From the NCBI GenBank assembly GCA_023402845.1, contig JAEYFP010000045.1, forward strand, positions 186,001 through 250,000: a DNA stretch of 64,000 nt, given 5' to 3'. This DNA comes from Bacillota bacterium (GTDB lineage Bacteria; Bacillota; Clostridia; Lachnospirales; Lachnospiraceae). Positions 1 through 8,823 of this stretch are shown one piece after another. Every line of letters begins with the position of its first letter. Position 1 is the first letter of the stretch. A model generated the notes under the pieces. That model worked only from the letters and a program-made list of their open reading frames with translations. It did no database searches and was not told the DNA's origin. The position numbers were made by a program, and so were the translations under genes.

Positions 1-64
1 ATACTTTTTTGACCACCCCTCCCGTATATCCACAAGGTTGGAAAACGGGCCGAAAATGAAAAAA

Positions 65-94
65 TTCCACGCTTGTGGAAAGGTATGGTATAAT
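65..94 (+). promoter_or_regulatory. Promoter -10 with overlapping inverted repeat before the XRE regulator
   Basis: The inverted repeat TTCCAC-GCTT-GTGGAA lies at 65-80 and a TATAAT -10 box at 89-94. The repeat covers the place of the -35 element (TTCCAC at 65-70, 18 bases from the -10). The symmetry and position suggest autoregulation by the XRE protein starting at 138. The repeat and the -10 are seen; the regulator assignment is inference. Confidence 0.5.
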
Positions 95-137
95 GGGAAC
101 AGGCAGAAAACCGAAACGGAGAAAGGAGGATACGGTT

Positions 138-953
138 ATGAATGTGACCTTGACGATACAGGAAAAGTTAAAGGATTTACGGGTGGAACATGGTTTGACG
201 CTGGAGCAGTTGGAGCAGCGGACAGGCATTTCAAAATCCGCTTTGGGCAACTATGAAACAGAGGACTACAAAGACATCAGCCACACCAGCATTGTGACGC
301 TGGCGAAATTCTATGGCGTATCCACCGATTACCTGTTGGGGCTGACCGAAAACAAAAAGCACCCAAACGCCGATCTTGCAGACCTGCGTTTGAGTGATGG
401 CATGATAGACCTATTGAAAAGCGGGGCAATCAACACCCGGCTTCTTTGTGAAATGGCGGCGCATAAGGATTTTGTGAAGTTACTGGCCGACATTGAGATT
501 TATGTGGACGGTATCGCCAGTATGCAGGTGCAGAACCTGAACGCCTATGTTAATCTGGCGAGGGACACCATAGAAAAGAAGTACCGCCCCGGCGAGCATG
601 ACCATCATATTCGCATACTGAACGCCGCCCACATCAACGAGGACGAGTATTTTCGTCATGTGGTGCATGACGATATGGACGGTATCATTCAGAGTATCAA
701 GCAAGCCCACAGGCAGGACACCACCAGCGCACCGGAAACCGATTTTGTGCGGGAGCTAAAGCAGGATTTAGAGTTTGTGTCCAGCATTGAGGGGAGCGCA
801 CAAAAGAAACAGGTTGCCCTGTATTGCCGGCGGCTGGGGATTGACTATACCAAGCTGACCGAGGTTGAATTTGAAGTGATGATGAGGGTGCTGGGGAAGT
901 CCAAGCATTTGAAAAGTCCGAGCAAGAAAAAGGGGCGGAAGAAACGGAAATGA
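138..953 (+). CDS. XRE-family helix-turn-helix regulator of an integrative element
   Basis: This 271-residue protein has an N-terminal Cro/C1-type helix-turn-helix (about residues 8-65, with LEQLEQRTGISKSALGNYE as the recognition region and the usual STDYLLGLTE end). A long helical region of unknown role follows, and the C-terminus is very basic (KSPSKKKGRKKRK). The start at 138 is chosen because AAAGGAGG lies at 122-129; an upstream in-frame ATG at 75 has no such site. Proteins of this shape are common next to mobilisation modules of Firmicute integrative conjugative elements, and the hairpin-rich DNA downstream fits that setting. The exact target is unknown. Confidence 0.8.
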   Translation: MNVTLTIQEKLKDLRVEHGLTLEQLEQRTGISKSALGNYETEDYKDISHTSIVTLAKFYGVSTDYLLGLTENKKHPNADLADLRLSDGMIDLLKSGAINTRLLCEMAAHKDFVKLLADIEIYVDGIASMQVQNLNAYVNLARDTIEKKYRPGEHDHHIRILNAAHINEDEYFRHVVHDDMDGIIQSIKQAHRQDTTSAPETDFVRELKQDLEFVSSIEGSAQKKQVALYCRRLGIDYTKLTEVEFEVMMRVLGKSKHLKSPSKKKGRKKRK

Positions 954-1038
954 CAGGTCTGGGTTTATGTGATAAAATGAACAATAGTACGCTTTAGTTT
1001 ATAGAAGTCAAATTAAAATAGATTTGTGAGGTGGCGGC

Positions 1039-1449
1039 ATGAGCAACCAAGAAAAGGTGAAATATTTTTATGAACATATTACCTCTAATAACTTAATTGA
1101 GGAATTTTCTGATTATATTGCCGATAACTGTATTGTCAGAATTGGCGAAAGCGTTGTCGAGGTAGGCATAGAGGGAATGATACAGCACAATAATGATGTT
1201 CGTAAAACATACCCCGACTTAAAAATGACCGTTATTCGTCAATTTTCTGATGGGGATACGGTAATAACAGAGTTTATTATGGAGGGAACGCACAAAGGCG
1301 AATGGCTGGGCATGAAGCCCACAGGAAAGAAACTCCGAATGTCAGGTGTTGATATTGATAGGCTCATAGATGGCAAAATCGTTGAGCATGGCGGTGCCGT
1401 AAATACATTTGAAGCGCTTTTTGCGGCAGACATCATTAAGCCTGTTTAG
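1039..1449 (+). CDS. SnoaL-like / ester cyclase-family NTF2-fold protein
   Basis: This 136-residue protein resembles the SnoaL-like polyketide cyclase/ester cyclase family: an N-terminal helix pair (NQEKVKYFYEHI), the phrase EGMIQHNNDVRKTYPDLKMT, and the central GTHKGEWLGMKPTGKKLRM stretch typical of this NTF2-like fold. Such proteins bind small hydrophobic ligands or isomerise substrates, but no substrate can be read from sequence. The ribosome binding site GTGAGGTGG precedes the ATG. It sits between the XRE gene and hairpin-rich DNA, so it is probably cargo of the mobile segment. Family assignment is fairly firm; function is open. Confidence 0.7.
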   Translation: MSNQEKVKYFYEHITSNNLIEEFSDYIADNCIVRIGESVVEVGIEGMIQHNNDVRKTYPDLKMTVIRQFSDGDTVITEFIMEGTHKGEWLGMKPTGKKLRMSGVDIDRLIDGKIVEHGGAVNTFEALFAADIIKPV

Positions 1450-2056
1450 ATTTATCATTTCTTCGCTTTAGCTATGTAAAGTGAATGAGCAAGTGCAGAA
1501 TTACCACTACGCCTATCCAGCCAGTCAAGGGACGAATAGTATTTTGCTGATGCAAAATCTCCACTCTTAAACCCTTGACTGGCTGGATTTTTGCCGTACC
1601 ATTGCGCCGCCGACAACGGGGAACAGGATACAATCCTGCCCGTTGCCGCCTGCTCCATTCTACGGCAAAACCGGCTCCGCTGGATTGGCGGCAGTCGGTA
1701 ACTTTTTGCGGTGGCTCTGCCCCCGCACCCCCGGCCTCCTTCAAAGAACAGGCGAAAGGCGTTGTCAATGGGAATGTGGAATAGCGGGCAGAGTGAAGCG
1801 GCGGAGCATATGCCGCAAAAGCCCATTGACATAAGCCGAAGCCCACACTAAACCGCAAGGTTCCCATGTCCTTTCGCATGGGAACCTCTGCCACACGGCG
1901 AGTGGGGGGAGTTCCAGAGGGGGAACGCCTCTGGACAGCCTGTGAGGACTTCGGGCCAACTTGTCCCGAAGTGGCCTGAATTGTGCAAACAAAGAAAATG
2001 CTGTATCATTAGATTTACAGAAACAAGAAACATGAATTTACAAGGGAGGTTTAACT
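1450..2056. other. Gene-free block with a series of stem-loops (candidate oriT or structured RNA)
   Basis: About 600 bases without a convincing gene carry successive perfect inverted repeats. They are 1515-1531/1572-1588 (17 bp, enclosing 7-bp arms 1541-1547/1552-1558), 1589-1598/1661-1670 (10 bp, enclosing 1615-1620/1639-1644 and 1624-1629/1633-1638), 1764-1772/1822-1830 (9 bp), 1859-1868/1877-1886 (10 bp), 1914-1920/1928-1934 (7 bp) and 1948-1955/1965-1972 (8 bp). Short open frames here run through the arms and lack ribosome binding sites. Such density is expected for an origin of transfer, a single-strand origin or a structured transcript of a mobile element; which one is not decided. Confidence 0.6.
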
Positions 2057-2470
2057 ATGATTGATAGAATACCAAATTCGGAAGAAATGACTGCTTTAAT
2101 CGGACAGCGTTTATATGACATATGGCAAGAATTGTGTACCATGATTGATGAAAAATATGATATGGAACGCCTTTGGAATAATGGCGGTAAAGCATGGACG
2201 TATGAATATAAATACCGTAGAGGCGGCAAGACGCTTTGTGGGTTATATGCAAAAGAGAACTGTATCGGTTTTATGATTATTTTCGGAAAAGATGATAGGG
2301 CAAAATTTGAAGCAAGCAGAGAGAATTATTCTGAAGGCGTACAGAAAATCTATGACGAAGCAAAAACTTACCATGACGGAAAGTGGGTAATGTTTGAGCC
2401 GGTTGATACTTCTATGTTTCACGACTTTATTCAGCTATTAGGCGTTAAGAGACAGCCAAACAGAAAATAA
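2057..2470 (+). CDS. DUF3788 family protein
   Basis: This 137-residue protein matches the DUF3788 pattern: an N-terminal W-x-E-L core (YDIWQELCTMI), a KAWTYEYKYRRGGKTLCGLY segment in which lysine and tyrosine flank a predicted beta hairpin, IGFMIIFGKDD, and the late phrase YHDGKWVMFEPVD. The family is often found as a single-gene neighbour in accessory DNA, sometimes beside resistance or regulator genes; its biochemical role is not known to me. CAAGGGAGG precedes the ATG. The flanking stem-loop blocks suggest it travels with the mobile segment. Confidence 0.75.
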   Translation: MIDRIPNSEEMTALIGQRLYDIWQELCTMIDEKYDMERLWNNGGKAWTYEYKYRRGGKTLCGLYAKENCIGFMIIFGKDDRAKFEASRENYSEGVQKIYDEAKTYHDGKWVMFEPVDTSMFHDFIQLLGVKRQPNRK

Positions 2471-2913
2471 CAAATTCTAATTTGTGGTTTCGTTTGTTTG
2501 AATAAGTGCCATATTCCTTTGACCGTTATATACGCCCTGTCCGCTGATGAAATCAGACTGTCATTTGCGGCTTTCCCGCCGCAAATCCCCGCCCGTTTTC
2601 CTGCCGCTTCAAACGCCCTTGCCCTCCACGGCGGCAACGGCGTTTTCACGGCAACGCTGACATAGCGTATAACACACTACACTTTGCTTCGCAAAGTCGT
2701 GTGCCAAAGGGTGTCCCTTTGGAAACCCCGTTGAGCGTGTCATGGCTTCGCCATTCCCACTCAACACAAAAGACGGACTATCAGCTTTGCGCCGATAGTC
2801 CGTCTTTTGTTGTCACATTCCGCTTGCCGACTGCCCAATCTGAATGTTCCTTGATACTTCTTTATTGGGTGTCAGCTAACTGGGACGCCCTTGTTTATTT
2901 TATAATCTGTTTC
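2471..2913. other. Gene-free end region of the mobile segment with stem-loops
   Basis: No gene is supported here. Seen are a GCAAAGT-type hairpin around 2680-2702 (CTTTGCTTCGCAAAG core), the repeat 2704-2711/2715-2722 (CCAAAGGG/CCCTTTGG), a GTTGAG...CTCAAC pair around 2730-2765, and the strong hairpin annotated separately at 2766-2810. Base composition drops to the AT-richer background after about 2840, so the junction between accessory and core DNA probably lies between about 2820 and 2913. No direct-repeat attachment site could be identified because only one end is in view. Confidence 0.45.
2766..2810. terminator. Strong 17-bp hairpin, probable (bidirectional) terminator
   Basis: Arms 2766-2782 and 2794-2810 are perfectly complementary over 17 bases with an 11-base loop. 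The inner stem is GC-rich and the outer stem is ACAAAAGAC/GTCTTTTGT, so on either strand the hairpin ends in a short T-rich stretch. This fits a terminator closing the mobile segment, although the T-tract is short. Confidence 0.5.
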
Positions 2914-3513
2914 CTATTTTAATACTCTGATACGCCCTTCAAGCGGCTGGAATTCCTTCTCACCCGGCTGCTCTAAAGGCTTTCCAAACGGCATCTGTGC
3001 AATCAGCTGCCATGCATCCGGAATACTCCATTCCTCTTTCACGGCTGCCTCAATCAACTCATTATAATGCTGCAGGGAAACACCAAAGCCTTCTATTTCC
3101 AGAGCTGTCCAAAGCGCAAACTGGTTCATGCCGTTCGACTGCTGCGCCCAGACCGGAAAATTATCTTTATAGAGTGCAAACTGCGCCTGCAGCGCCTTCG
3201 TCACATCGGTATCATCAAAAAATAAAATCGTACCGTATCCGCTCTTAAACGAATTGATTTTACTCTCCGTGTCCCCGAACTGCTCCGGCGGCACGATCTT
3301 TCTCAATGCTTCCATTGTAATATCCCATAACCGGTCATGCTGCTCGTTCAGCAGCAAAATCACTCTTGTACTCTGCGAATTAAATGCTGACGGCGTATAC
3401 TTCACCACATGCCTGACAATCTCCTCGATCCGCTCATCCCCGGCAACCGTTTCTTTACTGATCCCATAATAGGAACGCCTGTCCGCAATCGCTTCTAAGA
3501 AGTCCTTCTTCAT
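2914..3513 (-). CDS. Nitroreductase-family oxidoreductase
   Basis: This 199-residue protein has the FMN-dependent nitroreductase layout: the N-terminal RRSYYGI phosphate-binding segment, the SAFNSQSTRVILL strand-helix pair near residues 42-55, a central helix with WAQQSNGMNQFALWTALEIEGFGVSLQHY (the dimer and flavin-contact region), and the C-terminal FGKP motif followed by PLEGRIRVLK. It most resembles the YdgI/YfhC group, whose members reduce nitroaromatics or similar acceptors with NAD(P)H. AGAAGGAGG precedes the ATG. It stands alone and is oriented toward the mobile segment. The physiological substrate is unknown. Confidence 0.85.
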   Translation of the reverse strand: MKKDFLEAIADRRSYYGISKETVAGDERIEEIVRHVVKYTPSAFNSQSTRVILLLNEQHDRLWDITMEALRKIVPPEQFGDTESKINSFKSGYGTILFFDDTDVTKALQAQFALYKDNFPVWAQQSNGMNQFALWTALEIEGFGVSLQHYNELIEAAVKEEWSIPDAWQLIAQMPFGKPLEQPGEKEFQPLEGRIRVLK

Positions 3514-3622
3514 CTTTCCTGCCTCCTTCTCTATCTCTCAAATATACCCTGCTAAAAGCAACTTATTCTTATAGTTTCATCATACTTCATTTTTCATACC
3601 GGGTAAACAGGAATTTTTCAGT

Positions 3623-4105
3623 TTATGGAACCGTTATTTCAATACAGCGGTACTCCATTTTTTTCTTGTAGGAGGACAACGGACGAAAATCACTGTCATC
3701 CGTGTGAGTTGCGATCAAAACAGTATCTTCATTCACGGGGGCTCCCACCTCTACCACTAATAAAGAATGGGTATAGGTGTTTGCGTCAAAGGAAAGCTGT
3801 ATGATGTCCGCAACCCGGAGCTGACTCAGGGTAATCGGCGTTCCTCTGGGACCGATCCCCTTGTTGGAAATGAGAAAATGATACAAATAATGTGCACTGC
3901 TCCATGCCGGCGCCCGGCTGTATGAGGAATTATAATACCAGCCCAGATATTTTTTATAATTCATCGGCGCGCCGCCGGCATAAAGGCACTGCGATATAAA
4001 ATTTGTACAATCTCCGCCTATTTTAGAAAAATCATAAAACGCCGGGTTCCTGCCAAATGCCCATTTATGCGCATAGGCCACCGCCTTATCCCGATTATAT
4101 GCCAT
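3623..4105 (-). CDS. Amidase_6 (CHAP-like papain-fold) domain protein
   Basis: This 160-residue protein is essentially one putative amidase domain (Amidase_6). The motif GGDCTNFISQCLYAGGAPM near residues 30-48 carries the presumed catalytic cysteine, and YTHSLLVVEVG near residues 110-120 carries the presumed histidine. Family members are usually secreted or spore-associated peptidoglycan-active enzymes, but no signal peptide is present, so it may act in the cytoplasm, in the spore or through non-classical export. AGGAAATAAA precedes the ATG. No clear operon partner exists. Confidence 0.75.
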   Translation of the reverse strand: MAYNRDKAVAYAHKWAFGRNPAFYDFSKIGGDCTNFISQCLYAGGAPMNYKKYLGWYYNSSYSRAPAWSSAHYLYHFLISNKGIGPRGTPITLSQLRVADIIQLSFDANTYTHSLLVVEVGAPVNEDTVLIATHTDDSDFRPLSSYKKKMEYRCIEITVP

Positions 4106-4192
4106 TTTATTTCCTATTCACAAGGTTCTTATTATACTATATGTAGCAGATACCTTTTTCGGGAATTTCGCAGCAGCTTCCTCTGGAATCAC

Positions 4193-4567
4193 TTATAAGA
4201 AAACCTCTACCATATCGTTCAGCCCATACCGGGATACCAGCTCCGTCAGGCCGTCCTTGATCTCCTCATGACTGAAATCATGCTCTATAAGGTATTCCTC
4301 ACTTAAATCATTTAAATGAGAATAAAAAAGAAGTGCTATTTGTAAATTTTCATAGCTGTGTTCCTCTAATATTCCGTATAATCTATTTTCGGCCTCATCT
4401 ATATTTCCCGCACTGACCTTCTCCAGCAAACCATTCAGAATCTCTCTGGCAGCTTCCTCCTTTAACAGCGCGGGAGACGGTGTTCCCGTATTCATATTAA
4501 ACAGCATTCTCAGCAGCACCCTCACCAGTTCCCGTATTTTGCGTGTAATATAATCCTGCTCAACCAT
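4193..4567 (-). CDS. DUF6483 family protein
   Basis: This 124-residue, strongly helical and acidic protein begins VEQDYITRKIRELVRVLLRMLF, the signature I associate with DUF6483, a family common in Lachnospiraceae. The rest is predicted helical repeat (ENRLYGILEEHSYENLQIALLFYSHL), resembling a short TPR-like bundle. Its start overlaps the end of the small upstream frame at 4560-4661 by 8 bases, suggesting translational coupling. The function is unknown. Confidence 0.7.
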   Translation of the reverse strand: MVEQDYITRKIRELVRVLLRMLFNMNTGTPSPALLKEEAAREILNGLLEKVSAGNIDEAENRLYGILEEHSYENLQIALLFYSHLNDLSEEYLIEHDFSHEEIKDGLTELVSRYGLNDMVEVFL

Positions 4568-4661
4568 TGCTTATCCCATTCTGACTTAAAATATCCATCA
4601 TAATTTCCGCCTGAATCTGATCGTTTGCAAAACATAACTTCACTACGTTTGCCTGACTCAT
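4560..4661 (-). CDS. Possible small ORF (33 aa), DUF2007 N-terminus-like
   Basis: A 33-residue frame begins MSQANVVKLCFANDQIQAEI and ends ILSQNGISNG. The arrangement (short beta strand, ND-x-IQAEI helix, NGI) resembles the first half of DUF2007 putative signal-transducing proteins, but it stops before the usual C-terminal half. AGAAAGAAGG lies upstream of the ATG, and the TGA overlaps the start of the DUF6483 gene. It may be a real coupled leader gene or the remnant of a truncated gene. Confidence 0.35.
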   Translation of the reverse strand: MSQANVVKLCFANDQIQAEIMMDILSQNGISNG

Positions 4662-4861
4662 AATACGTACCTTCTTTCTTAAATTAGAGTAATCTATTTC
4701 CTGGTTATTTTATCACTATTTTTTAAATTTTAATATGATTATTTTTCATCATTACGAATGAATCAGTATTCCTGTTTCTGTTCACACAACAGCATATCCA
4801 TAATTGACATCTGACCCAAATAAAGTATAATCATAGTATAAATGGAAAAGGCGGTGATATC

Positions 4862-5518
4862 ATGGGCATCGAACAATATTTCCCCATCTGGAGCAAGCTG
4901 ACTGCCGATGAACAGAAGCTGCTGCTCAGCTCTGCCTCAAAACGAACTGCTCCCAAGGGAACCCTGCTGCACAACGGAAGTGCGGATTGTGTGGGACTCT
5001 TTGTGATTCGTTCAGGACAGCTCAGGGCCTTTGCACTTTCGGAAGAGGGGAAGGAAATTACACTTTACCGTCTTTTTGAGAGAGATATCTGCCTGTTTTC
5101 CGCTTCCTGCATGATGCAGAATATTCAATTTGACATTACGATTGAAGCAGAAAAGGATTCCGAACTTTGGATTATTCCAACGGATATCTATAAAAGGCTG
5201 ATGGAGGAGTCTATCGCAGTTTCCGGATATACGAATCAGATCATGGCTTCCCGTTTTTCGGAAGTTATGTGGCTGATGGAGCAAATCATGTGGAAAAGCT
5301 TTGATAAGCGTCTCGCGGCATTTCTGCTGGAGGAAAGCGCACTGGACGACACTGATGCTCTGCACATCACCCACGATAAAATAGCTGCTCATCTGGGTAC
5401 CGCGCGGGAGGTTGTGACCCGCATGCTCCGCTACTTTCAATCAGAAGGGCTGGTTTCTCTGTCTCGAGGCTCCATAAAATTGATTGATCAAAAACGTCTT
5501 CAAATGCTCATTGATTGA
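4862..5518 (+). CDS. Crp/Fnr-family transcriptional regulator
   Basis: This 218-residue protein has an N-terminal cyclic-nucleotide-binding-like beta barrel (about residues 15-120, GTLLHNGSADCVGLFVIRSGQLRAF), a dimer helix, and a C-terminal winged helix-turn-helix with the Crp/Fnr signature HDKIAAHLGTAREVVTRMLRYF near residues 165-190. Cysteines at CVG, DICLFSASC and nearby are scattered and do not form the classic N-terminal FNR cluster, so redox or ligand sensing is undetermined. AAAAGGCGGTG precedes the ATG. It converges on the glycoside operon and is not obviously its regulator. Confidence 0.85.
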   Translation: MGIEQYFPIWSKLTADEQKLLLSSASKRTAPKGTLLHNGSADCVGLFVIRSGQLRAFALSEEGKEITLYRLFERDICLFSASCMMQNIQFDITIEAEKDSELWIIPTDIYKRLMEESIAVSGYTNQIMASRFSEVMWLMEQIMWKSFDKRLAAFLLEESALDDTDALHITHDKIAAHLGTAREVVTRMLRYFQSEGLVSLSRGSIKLIDQKRLQMLID

Positions 5519-5529
5519 TATCGGGTGCT

Positions 5530-7404
5530 TCACTGATGAGGTTTCCATATATTTGCCTCATAGGGTCTTAGGAATGAAGATGAGTTCTCCGCATAATTTG
5601 ACAGCAAACAAGTTCCCTCCGGATATTTCGTTCGTTTTTTATTGGATGAACTCAAATTGATCTCCATATACAGTGTTTCCGTTTCATCCTTGCGATAGTA
5701 GGTAAATAAATCTTTTTCTTTTCGATCGGTAAATAGTACCTCTCCATAATAGATGACCCTGTGCTCCTTGCGCAAAGCAATCAATTTCTGAAAAAAGCGA
5801 AGGATAGAGTTCTCATCTTGAAGCTGCGTCTTCGCATTGCAGTTCTTATAATCCTCATCCATCATAATCCATGGCTCCACGGTGGAAAATCCTGCATATT
5901 GCTGATCGTCCCACTGCATCGGTGTTCTGGCATGGTCTCTGGAACCGGCTAATACCTTTGCAAATGCCTCTTCCTTTTTCCTGGTATTGCATAACTCCTC
6001 ATAAAGATTCAACGATTCCACATCACGAAGCTCTGTAACGGACTTGAAACTTTGATTGACCATTCCGAGCTCCTGTCCCTGATAAATAAATGGCGTACCG
6101 CGCAGTGTAAGCTGTATGACCGCCAAAAGCTTACCCAGAACATTCCGATACTGCGGGTTCGGATTTATTTTAGAAATCATACGCGGATTATCGTGGTTTT
6201 CATAAAACAAAGACGGCTGACAATGATCCCCATAATTCTCCATCCAATTCATCATATAGCTTTTCAGATAATTAAGATCATATTGATACTCATCAAAACG
6301 CGTATGTCCCGGCGTTTCCAAATGGTCAAAGGAAAATACCATATCCAGCTCATTTCTATAATCGGCAGTCAGCAGTTTACTCATTTCCATTCCTGTTCCG
6401 GGCGTTTCACCAACCGAAAAAGCATGATAGGGAAGGAACGCCTTCTCTTTCATCTCATGCAGATACTCGTGAAGACGGGGGCCATAGAAATAATGTTCTA
6501 CCCCACAATACCCCATCAGTTTGCCGATACTTTCATTTCCATCCGACAAACCACCGCGCTTGGAAATATAATTAATGACATCCAGGCGAAATCCGTCCAC
6601 TCCTTTTTTAAGCCACCATGTTACCATAGCATAAATCTCATGACGCAGGTTTTCATCTTCCCAGTTTAAGTCCATCTGCTTCTTTGAAAATAAATGCAGT
6701 GCATATTGTCCGCGTTCTTCTGCATAGTTCCATGCACTGCCGCTGAAAAATGAAGTCCAGTTGTTAGGCTGATCCTTAAAAATATAATAATCTCCATATT
6801 GGGACTCCGGTTCATGGATGGCTTTCTGATACCACTCATGTTCATCCGAGGTGTGGTTTACCACAAGATCCATAATCAGCCTCATATCACGGCTGTGAAC
6901 CTCCGTTAATAACCTGTCAAAATCCTCCATGGTTCCAAACTCAGCCATGATCTTATGATAATCCCGTATGTCGTACCCATTATCATCGTTAGGAGAATCA
7001 TAAATTGGTGATAGCCAGATGGCATCAATACCCAGCTCTTTTAGGTAATCCAATTTGCTGATAATACCCTGCAGATCACCGATACCGTCTCCGTTGCTGT
7101 CTTTAAAGCTTCTGGGATAAATCTGATAAAATACGGCTTCCTTCCACCAAGCTTTTTGAATCGGCTCATCATCGGCCTTTGCCGGTTCCTGTTCCGTGTT
7201 TAAAAGGGTCAGCAGCATCTCCAGAAACCCTTCATCCACCGGGCTTTTTGGCAGCCTTAGCAAGGTCTTTAGCTTTAGATTCCCTACAATTGGATTGGTA
7301 ACTGCCTTTTTGCTCCTATTCATTTGCAGGAGTATCCGATCAATGATATCCCTCCCAATCGGATTTGCATACACCTCTTTGATACAACTGTTTTTCGTCA
7401 GCAT
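5530..7404 (-). CDS. GH13 alpha-glucosidase (oligo-1,6-glucosidase type) with N-terminal extension
   Basis: This 624-residue protein has a GH13_31-type catalytic domain from about residue 85: WWKEAVFYQIYPRSF, then DLVVNHTSDEH, GFRLDVINYISK with the nucleophile aspartate, VGETPG with the acid/base glutamate, and ENHDNPR with the transition-state aspartate. The first 85 residues (NPIGRDIIDRILLQM...) are an extra helical segment ahead of the usual start. The expected activity is hydrolysis of alpha-1,6 or alpha-1,4 gluco-oligosaccharides in the cytoplasm (no signal peptide). It is last in a four-gene glycoside operon, 6 bases after the symporter gene, with AGGAG before its ATG. Confidence 0.88.
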   Translation of the reverse strand: MLTKNSCIKEVYANPIGRDIIDRILLQMNRSKKAVTNPIVGNLKLKTLLRLPKSPVDEGFLEMLLTLLNTEQEPAKADDEPIQKAWWKEAVFYQIYPRSFKDSNGDGIGDLQGIISKLDYLKELGIDAIWLSPIYDSPNDDNGYDIRDYHKIMAEFGTMEDFDRLLTEVHSRDMRLIMDLVVNHTSDEHEWYQKAIHEPESQYGDYYIFKDQPNNWTSFFSGSAWNYAEERGQYALHLFSKKQMDLNWEDENLRHEIYAMVTWWLKKGVDGFRLDVINYISKRGGLSDGNESIGKLMGYCGVEHYFYGPRLHEYLHEMKEKAFLPYHAFSVGETPGTGMEMSKLLTADYRNELDMVFSFDHLETPGHTRFDEYQYDLNYLKSYMMNWMENYGDHCQPSLFYENHDNPRMISKINPNPQYRNVLGKLLAVIQLTLRGTPFIYQGQELGMVNQSFKSVTELRDVESLNLYEELCNTRKKEEAFAKVLAGSRDHARTPMQWDDQQYAGFSTVEPWIMMDEDYKNCNAKTQLQDENSILRFFQKLIALRKEHRVIYYGEVLFTDRKEKDLFTYYRKDETETLYMEINLSSSNKKRTKYPEGTCLLSNYAENSSSFLRPYEANIWKPHQ

Positions 7405-7410
7405 AGGTCA

Positions 7411-8784
7411 TTACTCCTGTTCTCTGTTTATTTCGCCGCGGGCAGCCAGTTCTGCCAGGATATGATCATACATCTGCTTATCAATCTTGAACTTCTTATC
7501 ATAAATAATGTAACCGATCACAATAAAGATCAGCGGTAAAATTAACATTGCGAGCTTCATAATCAACAGCCCGGAATCAGTAACCTCTTCCGGTGTCGCA
7601 GCAGCATTAATACCGGAAACAATCAAAGTCACGCCGACAATTCCATTTGCAAGGGCTCCCCCGATTTTATTGATAAACGGCTGCACCGAGAAGGTGATGC
7701 TTTCGTTGCGGCGGCCCAGCTTCCACTGTCCGTATTCAACCGTATCAGTCAAAAACATCAGCATCAGCAGCTGTATAAAGGCCTGACCTGTAAAAATAAG
7801 GATACCTGCCGCGCCGATAAACAGCATATTCATTGGAGAAAGAAAGAATATGAGATACCCGGCTACTACCAATATCGTTGCCAGGGCATATAACGTTTTT
7901 CTGCTGTATTTTTTTGAGAATAGAGGAAATACGCATAAAGCTGCCAGCTGTGAGACTCCTAAAATCGCAGCAAACACCGAGTACATCCCTTCATTTTTAA
8001 AAGCATATTTAAAGAAATAAACCCCGAAAGCAGCGGTAGTAGAATAACCAATCATAAATAATGCCATTGATATTGCCGTGAATAACAGCTGATCATTTTG
8101 AAATAAAATCCGGAACATCTCTTTTAAAGAAGTGGACTCTTGCTTCACATGAATCATTTTATCCTCTTTTACTCCAAATACCGTGAACATCAGAAATGCC
8201 CATGTAAGTAATACGATCGCAATTACTGTAAGCTGCCAGGCTTTCTTATCTCCTCCCAGGGCATTCGTAACAGGCAGTATACCGACTACAGTTGTAAATA
8301 ATCCGATATTTGCACATATTCTGGCAAAGGAACCGGTTTTCTCACGTTCCTTTTGATCAAGTGTCAGGGAAGGAAGCATTGACCAATAAGCGATATCGTT
8401 TGCTCCGTAGGTTAAATCCCAGAGAAGATAAATCACTACAAACAGGATTACATATTCCGCCGCGTTCAGTCCAAAATCCATAAATAATAAAACAGTCAAA
8501 ATACCTCCAAGAATTCCTCCTATCACAATCCATGGTTTAAACTTGCCAAACCGTGAGCGGGTATTATCTACTAAGAATCCCATGATCGGATCATTGACAG
8601 CATCAAAAACACGAAGTATAGTCATTGCTCCTGTCATCCACCACATCGTGGAATCCGGCAAATCCAAAATATCTGTCAGGAAGAATAGAAGATACATACT
8701 TACCATCGTGTAAAGCATATCTCTGCCGATCGTTCCAAGACCAAATAGATAACGATTATGATTTTTTTCAGTATTTGCTGCCAT
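7411..8784 (-). CDS. GPH-family sugar:cation symporter (MelB-like MFS)
   Basis: This 457-residue membrane protein has about 12 hydrophobic segments. Glycoside-pentoside-hexuronide symporter signatures are present: FDAVNDPIMGFLVDNTRSRFGKFKPW in the first loop and YGQWKLGRRNESITFSVQPFINKIGGAL late in the protein. It should import a mono- or disaccharide with Na+ or H+. The start at 8784 is chosen because AAAGAGGG precedes it; an in-frame ATG at 8802 lacks a site. Placement between GH36 and GH13 genes suggests an alpha-galactoside or alpha-glucoside substrate, which is inference. Confidence 0.88.
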   Translation of the reverse strand: MAANTEKNHNRYLFGLGTIGRDMLYTMVSMYLLFFLTDILDLPDSTMWWMTGAMTILRVFDAVNDPIMGFLVDNTRSRFGKFKPWIVIGGILGGILTVLLFMDFGLNAAEYVILFVVIYLLWDLTYGANDIAYWSMLPSLTLDQKEREKTGSFARICANIGLFTTVVGILPVTNALGGDKKAWQLTVIAIVLLTWAFLMFTVFGVKEDKMIHVKQESTSLKEMFRILFQNDQLLFTAISMALFMIGYSTTAAFGVYFFKYAFKNEGMYSVFAAILGVSQLAALCVFPLFSKKYSRKTLYALATILVVAGYLIFFLSPMNMLFIGAAGILIFTGQAFIQLLMLMFLTDTVEYGQWKLGRRNESITFSVQPFINKIGGALANGIVGVTLIVSGINAAATPEEVTDSGLLIMKLAMLILPLIFIVIGYIIYDKKFKIDKQMYDHILAELAARGEINREQE

Positions 8785-8823
8785 AGTTACCCTCTTTCCC
8801 ATGCATATTGGTTGATAGAAACG

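Noticed and set aside
1455..2033. Several open frames of 60-140 codons on both strands
   Set aside because: They run through inverted-repeat arms, have no ribosome binding sites and show no recognisable domain; the hairpins explain the region better.
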